Below are positions 45,421-53,867 of a stretch of 64,000 bases of DNA, one piece after another. Position numbers and translations under genes: made by a program. The stretch is from the NCBI RefSeq assembly GCF_030409315.1, contig NZ_JAUFPS010000024.1:133607-197606 (forward strand), given 5' to 3'. The stretch is from Mucilaginibacter flavus (GTDB lineage: Bacteria > Bacteroidota > Bacteroidia > Sphingobacteriales > Sphingobacteriaceae). The notes beneath the pieces were generated by a model. It was not told the origin of the DNA and did no database searches. It was given only the letters and a program-made list of their open reading frames with translations. Numbering within the stretch: the stretch's first letter is position 1; the number at the start of each line of letters is the position of its first letter.

Positions 45421-45720
45421 ATGAAAAAAGTGGAAGTGCTAAAGCTGATCGATCTGATCGAAGAAATTAAAAAACTGGATGACCTGATCACCCAAAACCG
45501 TAAAAAAAAGACTTCCGACTTTGTGATTAATCAATACGAGGTTAAAAAGTTGAAAATGATTGGTTCTATCATCAGCGAGTTGGCTAACCCACCTATTCAA
45601 TCAATGGAAAGCTACCTGCTTATCCAGAAAATACTCAAAAAATATTACCCCAACATCCCCGAAGCCGAGCTGTTAAGTGACATCGACGTAAGCAAAATTG
45701 TAGCTGTTATTGAAGGCTAA
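45421..45720 (+). CDS. Small hypothetical protein, helical
   Basis: A 99-residue protein that I do not recognise. It is mostly helical by composition, beginning MKKVEVLKLIDLIEEIKKLDDLI, with a Lys-rich turn (NRKKKTSDF), and ending in AELLSDIDVSKIVAVIEG. No Cys, no signal peptide. The frame and codon use look genuine. It lies immediately after an array of degenerate repeats and is convergent with the DUF3179 gene. Confidence 0.7.
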   Translation: MKKVEVLKLIDLIEEIKKLDDLITQNRKKKTSDFVINQYEVKKLKMIGSIISELANPPIQSMESYLLIQKILKKYYPNIPEAELLSDIDVSKIVAVIEG

Positions 45721-45726
45721 TAAGCT

Positions 45727-46962
45727 TTAATAAATCATGGCAACGGTAGGCTCAATTTGGCCGCCCTTCCAAAATGTGGTGGCCGGGTGAAAGTGTTTCC
45801 ATGAATGCCAGTATTCCTGGTAGGCCTGTACTTTGGTCAAGCGTTGTCCTTTCTGAGTACCCGCTATGCACAAACCATCCCAATCCCACACAGAGGCAGT
45901 TTCCTTGTCGGTAAGCTGCTCATCTTTATTCAAATCAAAGTGGAACGTTTTGCCGTTTACGGTCGTGTTCCAAACATGGTAGCTTAAGCTATCTTTTTCA
46001 ATACCTATCAGTAATGAATTATGGTTAAACTCATCGTTAAGTAAACGTTTGTTGTGAATGTGCCGCCAATCATAAGCTTTGGCCTGGCCATTGATAATTA
46101 CCCCGATAACCCAGCTTTTACGGATCAGCGAATCTTTATTTTTAAGGGTGCTATCCTTATCGATAGCCTGCACCCTGTCGTAATTTTTAAGATCAGCATA
46201 ATCCGGGGCGTACAGTTTATCGGGCTGCATAATCATTGATGTTGGGTGCTTTTGCAGCCATGCGCCAAGGGTTAGCTGCTCATAAGGCAACTCTTGCAAA
46301 TGCTGCCCCTTTAGTTTGCCTACAGCCGCGTTACCGGTTGCCTGGTACCACCAGGTGCGGGTGCTTTCATCCTCAATAATGGCGTTGTAATGCCTTGCGC
46401 CAACAAGCCTGAAGTTTTGCCGTTTGCCGTTAACTACAGGATTGTAAACCCTACCGGTACGGCACATGGTACAATAGGTTACCAAAACAGGCTGCCCGCC
46501 AACGTTATCCTGTACTTTATGATGATAACCTAAATAAATAACCGGGTAGGCTTTGGCCACGCCATTATTTACCACTCCTACCACCAGGTAGTTAAGGGGA
46601 ACCTTATTATTTAATCCGTTGGCAAATTTGGCAGCCTGGGTTTCCTTAAACATGGTTTCGGCTTTGTACATATAATCGGTTATGTAAAAGCTGCAAAGGC
46701 AAAGTATAAACACAATAGCCTTTACCCACCGGCCCCTTTTGGTGTTTTTATTGTAGAATTTATACAGGTACCAAACAATAAATATCAGCCCTATTAAGCG
46801 CAGGGGGTTAACAATTTTTTCTAAGTAGTAGCAAACGGTAATGGCATTTAAATCCTGGCTGCCGGGAAAAGGCATCAACAGGTAAGCATGTACCAGGCCA
46901 GGTACCACCAGCAAAATTATTCCAATCCAAAATATCCCGGGTCTGTGTATATATTTCTCCAT
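45727..46962 (-). CDS. DUF3179 membrane protein
   Basis: A 411-residue protein. Three or four N-terminal membrane helices (IFWIGIILLVVPGLVHAYLL, PLRLIGLIFIVWYLYKF, WVKAIVFILCLCSFYITDY) lead to a DUF3179 domain. Characteristic are YLGYHHKV, VTYCTMCRTGRVYNP and TWWYQATGNAAVG, with a CxxC. The family is common and without assigned reaction. Its start abuts the AhpD-like gene's stop, so they are probably co-transcribed and functionally linked to redox or carbon-metabolite handling. Confidence 0.88.
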   Translation of the reverse strand: MEKYIHRPGIFWIGIILLVVPGLVHAYLLMPFPGSQDLNAITVCYYLEKIVNPLRLIGLIFIVWYLYKFYNKNTKRGRWVKAIVFILCLCSFYITDYMYKAETMFKETQAAKFANGLNNKVPLNYLVVGVVNNGVAKAYPVIYLGYHHKVQDNVGGQPVLVTYCTMCRTGRVYNPVVNGKRQNFRLVGARHYNAIIEDESTRTWWYQATGNAAVGKLKGQHLQELPYEQLTLGAWLQKHPTSMIMQPDKLYAPDYADLKNYDRVQAIDKDSTLKNKDSLIRKSWVIGVIINGQAKAYDWRHIHNKRLLNDEFNHNSLLIGIEKDSLSYHVWNTTVNGKTFHFDLNKDEQLTDKETASVWDWDGLCIAGTQKGQRLTKVQAYQEYWHSWKHFHPATTFWKGGQIEPTVAMIY

Positions 46963-47541
46963 TTAAACTGCTTGTAAAGCGGCATACCTGTTTGCCGATG
47001 GCAGGTAACCATTTGTTTTAAGGATGCCGGCAAGCCTGTTGTAAAATGCAGGTTCGGTTGGGGTTACGCTGGCCAGGCCATCTACGTAACGGTTATATAA
47101 ACTAAACAGGGCGGCAATAAGTACGGTATCATGCAGTTCCAGATCTGTAGCGCCAGCTTGTTTGGCCTTTTCAACCAGCTCCGTCGTTACATTTTTGCCG
47201 CTTACCTGGGTTTGTCGGGCAATTTCCAACAGGTATTTCATTTTCTCGGTCACCGGCGCGTTTTCAGGATCATTTTTCACTTTTTCAGCGGTTTCTGTTT
47301 CGCCCAGCAGCACATCCGCCGCGGCGGTATGGGCATTGGTACAAAAACGGCATTGGTTACCATTACTCACCACGGTAGCAATCAACTCACGCTCACCTTC
47401 GGTAAGCGTTGATTCGCCGCGCAATAAGATCTGGGTAAGCTGCCTTATGGGCAAAGCTGTATCCAGCCGATAATTCAACAAGCCGGTAATACCCGGCAGG
47501 TTTTCATCTAATGGTATGTATGGCATATCAAAAGTTAACAT
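46963..47541 (-). CDS. Carboxymuconolactone decarboxylase / AhpD-like protein
   Basis: A 192-residue peroxidase-related protein of the CMD family. The catalytic Cys pair is Cys64 and Cys67 with His71 (NGNQCRFCTNAH), as in AhpD, which cycles a dithiol to reduce peroxiredoxin or act as a peroxidase. Length is typical for the family. The start is ATG at 47541, preceded by GGGAGA; an in-frame ATG at 47526 is the alternative. It leads into the DUF3179 gene with one base between. Confidence 0.9.
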   Translation of the reverse strand: MLTFDMPYIPLDENLPGITGLLNYRLDTALPIRQLTQILLRGESTLTEGERELIATVVSNGNQCRFCTNAHTAAADVLLGETETAEKVKNDPENAPVTEKMKYLLEIARQTQVSGKNVTTELVEKAKQAGATDLELHDTVLIAALFSLYNRYVDGLASVTPTEPAFYNRLAGILKTNGYLPSANRYAALQAV

Positions 47542-47638
47542 TCTCCCGGTTTAAGGCCGGCCAATAAGTTTAAAACAGGTTTTATAATCGACCCTAATTT
47601 ATCTAAAAAATTAAATAAACAACTGTAAGGGTAAAAAT

Positions 47639-47782
47639 TTATTTAGCAACCTGTTGTTTTTTACGGTTTTCTAAACTTTTGATCTCTTTTTTAAAGTCGA
47701 CATTATTGAAATCGGCATTTTGGGGCAGCTTCCTAATGCAACTACCCGGGGTATTTATTTTAATGATGACGTTTCCGGCGCC
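47639..47782 (-). pseudogene. Possible remnant of a larger gene (47-codon open tail)
   Basis: Between the CMD and DsbA genes, the minus strand carries an open stretch with no start codon, ending in TAA at 47639-47641. Its translation, ending ADFNNVDFKKEIKSLENRK and then KQQVAK, looks protein-like (charged helix). A stop lies immediately upstream of the open part. It may be the last part of a decayed gene. Support is limited to composition, so it could be chance. Confidence 0.3.
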
Positions 47783-47872
47783 TCAATCAAATGCCCTCCT
47801 GCTTAAATTTTACTTTTAACCAACAGCCTTACGGTGTTCATAGTTTAAATTTGTTGAGCAATTAAAACAAAG

Positions 47873-48583
47873 ATGATGAAAGTAGAAATATGGAGCGACG
47901 TAATGTGCCCCTTTTGTTATATAGGTAAACGCAGGTTTGAAGAAGCGCTTGAACAATTTGAGCATAAGGACGAGGTTGAAATTGAGTGGAAGAGTTTTCA
48001 GCTTAACCCCGATATGAAAACCGATCCTACCATCAACATTAACCAATACCTTGCCGATGCTAAAGGATGGACCTTAGACTACGCAGAGCAAATGAACAAC
48101 CATGTTACCCAAATGGCTGCCGAAGTTGGTCTTAGCTATGATTTTGACAAGGCAGTAGTCGCAAACAGTTTTAAGGCACATCGTTTTAGTCACCTTGCCA
48201 AAAAACGCGGATTGGGCGATAAAGCCGAGGAAGCCTTATTTAACGGCTATTTTACCCAGGGCTTAAATATTGATGACAATGAAACGCTGTTAAAACTTGG
48301 CGCAGCTATTGGCCTTGATGCTGCAGAAGTACAACAGGTTTTAGAAAGTGATACTTATGCTGACGCTGTAAAACATGATATTGCAGAAGCACAGTATTTA
48401 GGCATCAGGGGGGTACCGTTTTTTGTGATGAACAACAAATATGGCGTATCCGGCGCGCAGGCTGTACCGGTTTTCCAGGAAACTATTGAAAAATCATTCG
48501 CCGAATGGCAACAGGAAAATAATAAGCCAAAACTCACTATTATTGAAGGTGAATCATGCACACCAGATGGCGATTGCGGATAA
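47873..48583 (+). CDS. DsbA-family oxidoreductase (FrnE-like)
   Basis: A 236-residue thioredoxin-fold protein with an inserted helical domain. CPFC is in IWSDVMCPFCYIGKRRFEE and the cis-Pro region is GVPFFVMNNKYGVSGAQ. This is the FrnE/DsbA-like group, cytosolic by the lack of signal peptide. It likely exchanges disulfides or uses glutathione-type substrates. It ends with a C-terminal CTPDGDC that could hold an additional disulfide. A terminator follows. Confidence 0.92.
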   Translation: MMKVEIWSDVMCPFCYIGKRRFEEALEQFEHKDEVEIEWKSFQLNPDMKTDPTININQYLADAKGWTLDYAEQMNNHVTQMAAEVGLSYDFDKAVVANSFKAHRFSHLAKKRGLGDKAEEALFNGYFTQGLNIDDNETLLKLGAAIGLDAAEVQQVLESDTYADAVKHDIAEAQYLGIRGVPFFVMNNKYGVSGAQAVPVFQETIEKSFAEWQQENNKPKLTIIEGESCTPDGDCG

Positions 48584-48632
48584 TGGATAAATCTGTTACG
48601 CTAAACTAACGGCACATTTCCTCAAGAACTTT

Positions 48633-48675
48633 AATAGCGCGGGCTAAGTGAGTAAATCATTTAGTCCGCGCTATT
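48633..48675. terminator. Terminator after the DsbA-like gene
   Basis: AATAGCGCGGGCTAA at 48633-48647 and TTAGTCCGCGCTATT at 48661-48675 pair with one mismatch, followed by TTTGC. The loop is 13 bases. It lies 50 bases after the stop. Confidence 0.82.
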
Positions 48676-48732
48676 TTTGCTTAAAGCGAAAGCTATACAA
48701 TCATCGCATAAAATAGTTTTCAACATTTTTAA

Positions 48733-49425
<693 letters not shown>

Positions 49426-49452
49426 ATACACCCAAACCAATCATTATTATTT

Positions 49453-49476
49453 AGCAGCTGTTGTAAAACAGCTGCT
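49453..49476. terminator. Terminator after the Thr-Gly lipoprotein
   Basis: AGCAGCTGTT at 49453-49462 and AACAGCTGCT at 49467-49476 form a perfect 10-bp stem with loop GTAA, followed by TTTGTTTTTT. It lies 28 bases after the stop. Confidence 0.88.
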
Positions 49477-49550
49477 TTTGTTTTTTAAGGATCAAAACAC
49501 ATTCCAAAGTAAAAAACGATTTAGCATAGTAATTATTTATATAATTGCCT

Positions 49551-49558
49551 TATATTTG
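49551..49558 (+). promoter_or_regulatory. -7 element of the MFS transporter promoter
   Basis: TATATTTG matches TAnnTTTG and lies 45 bases before the MFS ATG. A transcription start a few bases downstream would fall at the beginning of the following inverted repeat. Confidence 0.6.
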
Positions 49559-49566
49559 CATCAGTA

Positions 49567-49595
49567 CAACTAAGTGTACTTTTTACACTTAGTTG
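49567..49595. promoter_or_regulatory. Perfect inverted repeat, operator candidate for the MFS gene
   Basis: CAACTAAGTGTA at 49567-49578 and TACACTTAGTTG at 49584-49595 are perfect 12-base arms around CTTTT. It lies between the -7 element and the ATG, eight bases before the start codon. Regulators of TetR or similar type bind such sites. As RNA it would also form a stem that hides the start region. Confidence 0.65.
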
Positions 49596-49602
49596 GTTTA
49601 AA

Positions 49603-50763
49603 ATGATAGATACACCCATAAAAATACAATCAGTAAACACCCGGTTACAGCTACGCATAGCTGTAGGCGCTATGTTTTTTATGGCTGGCTTAAGCTTTTC
49701 AAGCTGGGCATCGCGTATTGCCACCGTGCAGCAAACCATGGGCTTATCTGATGCCGCTTTAGGCGCGGTATTATTTGCTTTGCCAGTTGGTTTAATGTGT
49801 TCCCTCCCCTTTTCTGGCTGGATCATTACCAAAATTGGCAGTCGCCGTTTGCTTATTATCGCTTTATTGGTTTACTCTGCCGCCTTGGTGAGTTTGGGTC
49901 TGGCTCAAAATACTTTTCAGCTTATTATTTGTTTGGTTGCCTTTGGTTTTAGTAGCAACGCGGTTAACATATCTGTAAATACCCAGGCCGTAGCTACCGA
50001 AGAAGCTTATCAGAAACCTATCCTGGCATCTTTTCACGGTTTATGGAGCCTGGCTGGTTTTACAGGCGCGGGTATAGGCACGTTCATGATTGCTCACGAT
50101 ATCACTCCCTTTCATCATTTTGTGTTGATGCTGATTGTAATTGCTATTGGCGTTGTGATAGCGGCCCGTTATTTAAAAGACGATAAAGTTGCCAATGCAG
50201 GCCCCGTATTTGTAATGCCCGATAGCTCCCTGGTTAAATTGGGGATCATCGCCTTTTGTTCCATGATATGCGAAGGCGCCATGTTTGATTGGAGCGTAAT
50301 TTACTTTAAAAAGGTGGTACTTGCCCCTACTGCTATGGTAGGCATCGGCTTTACTGCATTTATGGCTACCATGGCCGGCGGGCGTTTCGTTGCCGATTGG
50401 TTTGCTCATCGCTTCGGCTTAAAAAGAACCTTACAGGTTAGTGGCTCATTAACGGCTACAGGCCTGGCCATAGCCGTAGCTTTCCCATATATTTATACTG
50501 CTATAGCCGGCTTTTTGTTAGTTGGCGCAGGCGTATCATCGGTGGTACCTATGGTGTACAGCGCCGCGGGCAAATCAAAAACCATGCAACCCGGTGTTGC
50601 ACTGGCAGCGGTATCAACCATTGGCTTCCTGGGCTTTTTAGTTGGGCCGCCGGTAATTGGCTTTATAGCAGGCATAGCTACGCTAAGGGCTTCATTTGTG
50701 CTGATAGCTATGATGGGTTTATCGGTAGTGATTGTTTCCTCTAAGGCCAAACTTGACGCCTAA
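49603..50763 (+). CDS. MFS transporter (YbjJ-like)
   Basis: A 386-residue major-facilitator protein with about 12 hydrophobic helices. The first, GAMFFMAGLSFSSWASRIATV, and the loop LSDAALGAVLFALPVG resemble the YbjJ-like group. GWIITKIGSRRLLI is the loop 2-3 motif, and the C-terminal half has MAGGRFVADWFAHRFG. Substrate is unknown. Related members move sugars or small metabolites. A perfect inverted repeat lies before its start, so it is probably under local repression. No regulator gene is adjacent. Confidence 0.9.
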   Translation: MIDTPIKIQSVNTRLQLRIAVGAMFFMAGLSFSSWASRIATVQQTMGLSDAALGAVLFALPVGLMCSLPFSGWIITKIGSRRLLIIALLVYSAALVSLGLAQNTFQLIICLVAFGFSSNAVNISVNTQAVATEEAYQKPILASFHGLWSLAGFTGAGIGTFMIAHDITPFHHFVLMLIVIAIGVVIAARYLKDDKVANAGPVFVMPDSSLVKLGIIAFCSMICEGAMFDWSVIYFKKVVLAPTAMVGIGFTAFMATMAGGRFVADWFAHRFGLKRTLQVSGSLTATGLAIAVAFPYIYTAIAGFLLVGAGVSSVVPMVYSAAGKSKTMQPGVALAAVSTIGFLGFLVGPPVIGFIAGIATLRASFVLIAMMGLSVVIVSSKAKLDA

Positions 50764-50771
50764 GCATCCCC

Positions 50772-51029
50772 TCAATTTACTACACCAGGATTAAGCAGGT
50801 AATCAAACTGCTCATAGCCGTTATGTATCATAAACTTCAGGCGTTCCTTAGGTAATTCAATATCCAGGGCCAGTAGTGCCAGTGTTTCGGGCAAATTATC
50901 GCGAATCAGTTTCAGATCGGTAATATGGGGCATATCAATTAAAATATCATTCCCCTGTGCCTCAATTTTCCATCCCGACAGGTTACTGCTATGCAGTATA
51001 TCCAGCCATTTTTGTTGATAAGCGTTCAT
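50772..51029 (-). CDS. Small hypothetical protein
   Basis: An 85-residue protein, not recognised. It reads MNAYQQKWLDILHSSNLSGW at the N-terminus and ends YEQFDYLLNPGVVN. Mixed helix and strand (NDILIDMPHITDLKLIRDNLP) with no Cys and no signal peptide. It is convergent with the MFS transporter (eight bases between stops). The regular coding pattern supports expression, but I cannot suggest a function. Confidence 0.7.
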   Translation of the reverse strand: MNAYQQKWLDILHSSNLSGWKIEAQGNDILIDMPHITDLKLIRDNLPETLALLALDIELPKERLKFMIHNGYEQFDYLLNPGVVN

Positions 51030-51126
51030 AATCTTATTTTATTAATAAAAGCATCAAGAGCGGGATTGGTTTTATTTTTTATAAGATTTTCAAACTGTTA
51101 ACCATAGTAATTTTATACCTTAGCAT

Positions 51127-51144
51127 TGTACATACATAAGTACA
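51127..51144. promoter_or_regulatory. Near-palindrome upstream of the desaturase-like gene
   Basis: TGTACATACATAAGTACA is an 18-base near-palindrome with one mismatched pair (arms TGTACATA and TAAGTACA), 33 bases before the ATG. TACCTTAG at about 51116-51123 resembles the -7 element with one mismatch. Operator function is a guess from symmetry and position. Confidence 0.3.
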
Positions 51145-51176
51145 TTACCAATATAAACCGGTTATAATTTTCGCTC

Positions 51177-52208
51177 ATGAACTTTTTAAATACCGTACTT
51201 GATCTTTTTAAAGGCTTTTTTGGATGGGGCAGCTGGCATAATCTTACCGAGATCATCAAAACCGGCGATTATGGCAAGCTACTCACCTACGAGGGTGTGC
51301 AGGCTATGCTTTTCCCTATTATGCCTTTTTTGTTGCTGCTGGAAATTATCAGGGGAGCTTTTTATAAACGCTTTAAGGTTATCCATTACAAACTGCCCTT
51401 TTTTTCCTTTGTACTCAATTCATTTATAGGCCGGGTGATATCTATCGGCATGATGATATTATGTATAGGCTGGTTTGAAAAGTATGCCATTTTTAAAACC
51501 AGCTTTACCTGGTACTGGTTTATTTACGGATATATAGTTTGGGAATTTGGCCATTTCCTGTACCACTATTTTGGCCACAAAGTGCGACTGTTCTGGTGCC
51601 TGCATTCCACCCATCACGCGCCCGAAACCATGAACCTATCCATCGGCTTCGCACACTTCTTTTTAGAGGCCCCTTACGCCGATTTTATCCGCACCACAAC
51701 CTGTATCCTGCTTGGGGTAAGTCCACCCATGTTAGCTGTTATTATGTTTATTGATGGCTTTTGGGGCACCTTCATCCACATTGGTGAAAATGCTATTAAA
51801 GACGGCCGGCTTGGCTTTTTAAATAACATCCTGCTTACACCATCGCATCACCGGGTACACCATGCCCGCAATGTAACTTACATGGATACTAATTTTTGTA
51901 ACCTGTTACCCATTTGGGACAGGGTTTTCGGCACTTATCAAAATGAAGATATCACGATACCCATTGAGTATGGCATTAGTCGCCCGATGATTAAAAATAG
52001 TTTCCTGGATGCTTATTTTGGCGAAATAGTAGCCCTTGCAAAAGATGTGTATAAGGCACCGGGTATCAAAAACAAAGTGTTTTATATTTTTATGCCCCCC
52101 GGCTGGAGCCACACCGGCGATCATAAGATGACTACCGTGGTTAAGAAGAAATATTTTGAGGAATTGAAAAAGCAGGCTAAGCTTGGTAAGGAGAAGGTAT
52201 TGGGGTGA
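51177..52208 (+). CDS. Sterol-desaturase-family / fatty acid hydroxylase
   Basis: A 343-residue membrane di-iron enzyme. Histidine motifs HYFGHK, HSTHH and HRVHH (within PSHHRVHHARN) are all present, in the order of the FA_hydroxylase superfamily. Hydrophobic segments lie before the first and between the motifs. The substrate may be a lipid or sterol-like compound; the family also includes carotenoid and ether-lipid enzymes, so no specific reaction is claimed. A near-palindrome lies upstream. Downstream is a long inverted repeat of the GTCATTGCGAG family, probably doubling as a terminator. Confidence 0.88.
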   Translation: MNFLNTVLDLFKGFFGWGSWHNLTEIIKTGDYGKLLTYEGVQAMLFPIMPFLLLLEIIRGAFYKRFKVIHYKLPFFSFVLNSFIGRVISIGMMILCIGWFEKYAIFKTSFTWYWFIYGYIVWEFGHFLYHYFGHKVRLFWCLHSTHHAPETMNLSIGFAHFFLEAPYADFIRTTTCILLGVSPPMLAVIMFIDGFWGTFIHIGENAIKDGRLGFLNNILLTPSHHRVHHARNVTYMDTNFCNLLPIWDRVFGTYQNEDITIPIEYGISRPMIKNSFLDAYFGEIVALAKDVYKAPGIKNKVFYIFMPPGWSHTGDHKMTTVVKKKYFEELKKQAKLGKEKVLG

Positions 52209-52253
52209 TAAATTTATAGTACAAAGCCCCAACTTATATGGCAACCTAAAAAG

Positions 52254-52349
52254 CGTCATTGCGAGGTACTAAGCAATCTCTACACATTCAAATCGGCATT
52301 GAAGGTCGCCCTGTATAGTTTGGAGATTGCTTCGTACCTCGCAATGACG
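52254..52349. repeat. GTCATTGCGAG-family inverted repeat
   Basis: A 27-base left arm at 52254-52280 (CGTCATTGCGAGGTAC then AAGCAATCTC) is inverted at 52323-52349 with one mismatch. Arms flank a 42-base interior. The same words in weaker form make the middle layer of the nested element at 23256-23607 and the core at 62170-62216. It sits between two convergent genes. Confidence 0.85.
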
Positions 52350-52397
52350 TTATTTTTTTCTGTGATATTTATTAGACGATATATAATAATCGCCCCC

Positions 52398-53042
52398 TCA
52401 ATCCACAATAAACGGCAGCTTCACATTCTTATAAGCCGGCTTTTGCAGTTGCAGCTTTAATTTTTTGAAGCTTTCGGCCGGGCCCTGGGTTACAAACATG
52501 TTACTGAGCCAGGCGGGGATACTACCACCGGGATCGGCGTGAAGGGTATACAACACTTTTACTTTTCCATTGGCTTCTGGCGTTAACACCCACTTTCCAT
52601 TTGAATCGGCAACGCGTACTATACCGGGTTTTACAGGTACCATATCGGCTACACAGGGGGCGTAAACCGTAATTACTTTAGTGGTGACATCCTGGGTTAC
52701 TTTAATGTGGGCTATAAAATCGCGGTCGCTTACGGGCCAGGGAACTTCTACTTTGGAGTAATAATATAATTCGGCAGGAGATACCTGTTTTACAATGTAG
52801 TTTGATGAGGTGTGGTACAGCCAGTCCTCGCTGTTTTTAACATCCAGCAATACGGCCACCAATTGCGTTGGGGTGGCATTTAACACGCACTCTACTTTAA
52901 TGGCTTTAATTTTTGAATCGGCAACGCTGCGGGTAAAAATTTTGACGCCATCATTGTCGCTCTTTAATTTCCAGTCGTCGCCCGCTTGCGCGAAGGCAAA
53001 ATTCACAATCAGGGTAAAAAACAAGGTTAACTTTTTGTACAT
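52398..53042 (-). CDS. START-domain lipid-binding protein (copy 1)
   Basis: A 214-residue exported protein with signal peptide (LTLFFTLIVNFAFAQ). The mature part shows START-like features: DDWKLKSDNDGVKIFTRS, WLYHTSSNYIVKQ, WPVSDRDFIAHIKV and the C-terminal helix ESFKKLKLQLQKPAYKN. It aligns without gaps to the gene just upstream on the same strand, and most residues are identical. Both probably bind a hydrophobic ligand in the periplasm. The pair is separated by 48 bases and looks like a tandem duplication. Confidence 0.85.
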   Translation of the reverse strand: MYKKLTLFFTLIVNFAFAQAGDDWKLKSDNDGVKIFTRSVADSKIKAIKVECVLNATPTQLVAVLLDVKNSEDWLYHTSSNYIVKQVSPAELYYYSKVEVPWPVSDRDFIAHIKVTQDVTTKVITVYAPCVADMVPVKPGIVRVADSNGKWVLTPEANGKVKVLYTLHADPGGSIPAWLSNMFVTQGPAESFKKLKLQLQKPAYKNVKLPFIVD

Positions 53043-53090
53043 ATAACAGGAGCAGCAGGATTATCATCAAAAATTAAAGCAGCGAATGCG

Positions 53091-53735
53091 TTAATCTACA
53101 ATATAGCTCAATTTGGCGTTTTTATAAACAGGCTTCTGCAACTGCACTTTTAGCTTTTTAAAGCTTTCCATAGGGCCTTGCGCAATAAACATATTAGTTA
53201 ACCAGGCCGGTACGTCGCCTCCCGGATCTGAATGCAACGTGTAAGAAACTTTAACCCTGCCGCCATCCGCAGGCGTAATTATCCACTGCCCTGTCGACTC
53301 CTCGATACGCACTATGCCGGATTTGCGCGGCACCATATCTGCTACACATGGCGCATCAACAGTAATTACCTTAGTGGCCGGATTTTGTGATACTTTAATA
53401 TGCGCAATAAAATCGCGGTTTTTTACCGGCCATGGAACTTTTACCAGCGAGTAATAATAAACCTCGGCAGGCGATACCTGCTTTACCACATGACTTTCTG
53501 TTGCATGGTACACCCATCCGTCTTCATTATTGATATCCATAATAACAGATACCAGTTGCGATGGCGTGGCATCCAAATAACACTCAACTTTGATGGCTTT
53601 TACTTTAGAGTTGGCAATATTTCGGGTATAAACCCTAATGCCGTCATCATCTTTATCCAGGTTCCAGTTGCTATCTGTATTTGCCCATGCAAACTGTGCT
53701 ACTAATAGTAGCAAAAAAGTCAGCTTCTTATACAT
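53091..53735 (-). CDS. START-domain lipid-binding protein (copy 2)
   Basis: A 214-residue paralogue of the preceding protein, with signal peptide (LTFLLLLVAQFAWAN) and the same landmarks: NLDKDDDGIRVYTR, GWVYHATESHVVKQ, WPVKNRDFIAHIKV and the C-terminal ESFKKLKVQLQKPVYKN. Identical length and gapless alignment suggest a recent duplication that has since diverged at many surface positions. It is first in the minus-strand order. The next upstream gene is a rhamnosidase behind a terminator. Confidence 0.85.
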   Translation of the reverse strand: MYKKLTFLLLLVAQFAWANTDSNWNLDKDDDGIRVYTRNIANSKVKAIKVECYLDATPSQLVSVIMDINNEDGWVYHATESHVVKQVSPAEVYYYSLVKVPWPVKNRDFIAHIKVSQNPATKVITVDAPCVADMVPRKSGIVRIEESTGQWIITPADGGRVKVSYTLHSDPGGDVPAWLTNMFIAQGPMESFKKLKVQLQKPVYKNAKLSYIVD

Positions 53736-53780
53736 AAGGTTAGCCGGGATATTATCCGGTGTAACAAATCTAATACAAAA

Positions 53781-53805
53781 ACAGGCCGGTGAATTACCGG
53801 CCTGT
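53781..53805 (-). terminator. Terminator of the rhamnosidase gene
   Basis: ACAGGCCGGT at 53781-53790 and ACCGGCCTGT at 53796-53805 form a perfect 10-bp stem with loop GAATT. On the minus strand TTTTGT follows. It separates the rhamnosidase from the START pair. Confidence 0.88.
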
Positions 53806-53867
53806 CAACCAAAAGTCATTTGCTTATTGGTAAATATTAAATATGAAACTGCTATGGCAATTGCCTG

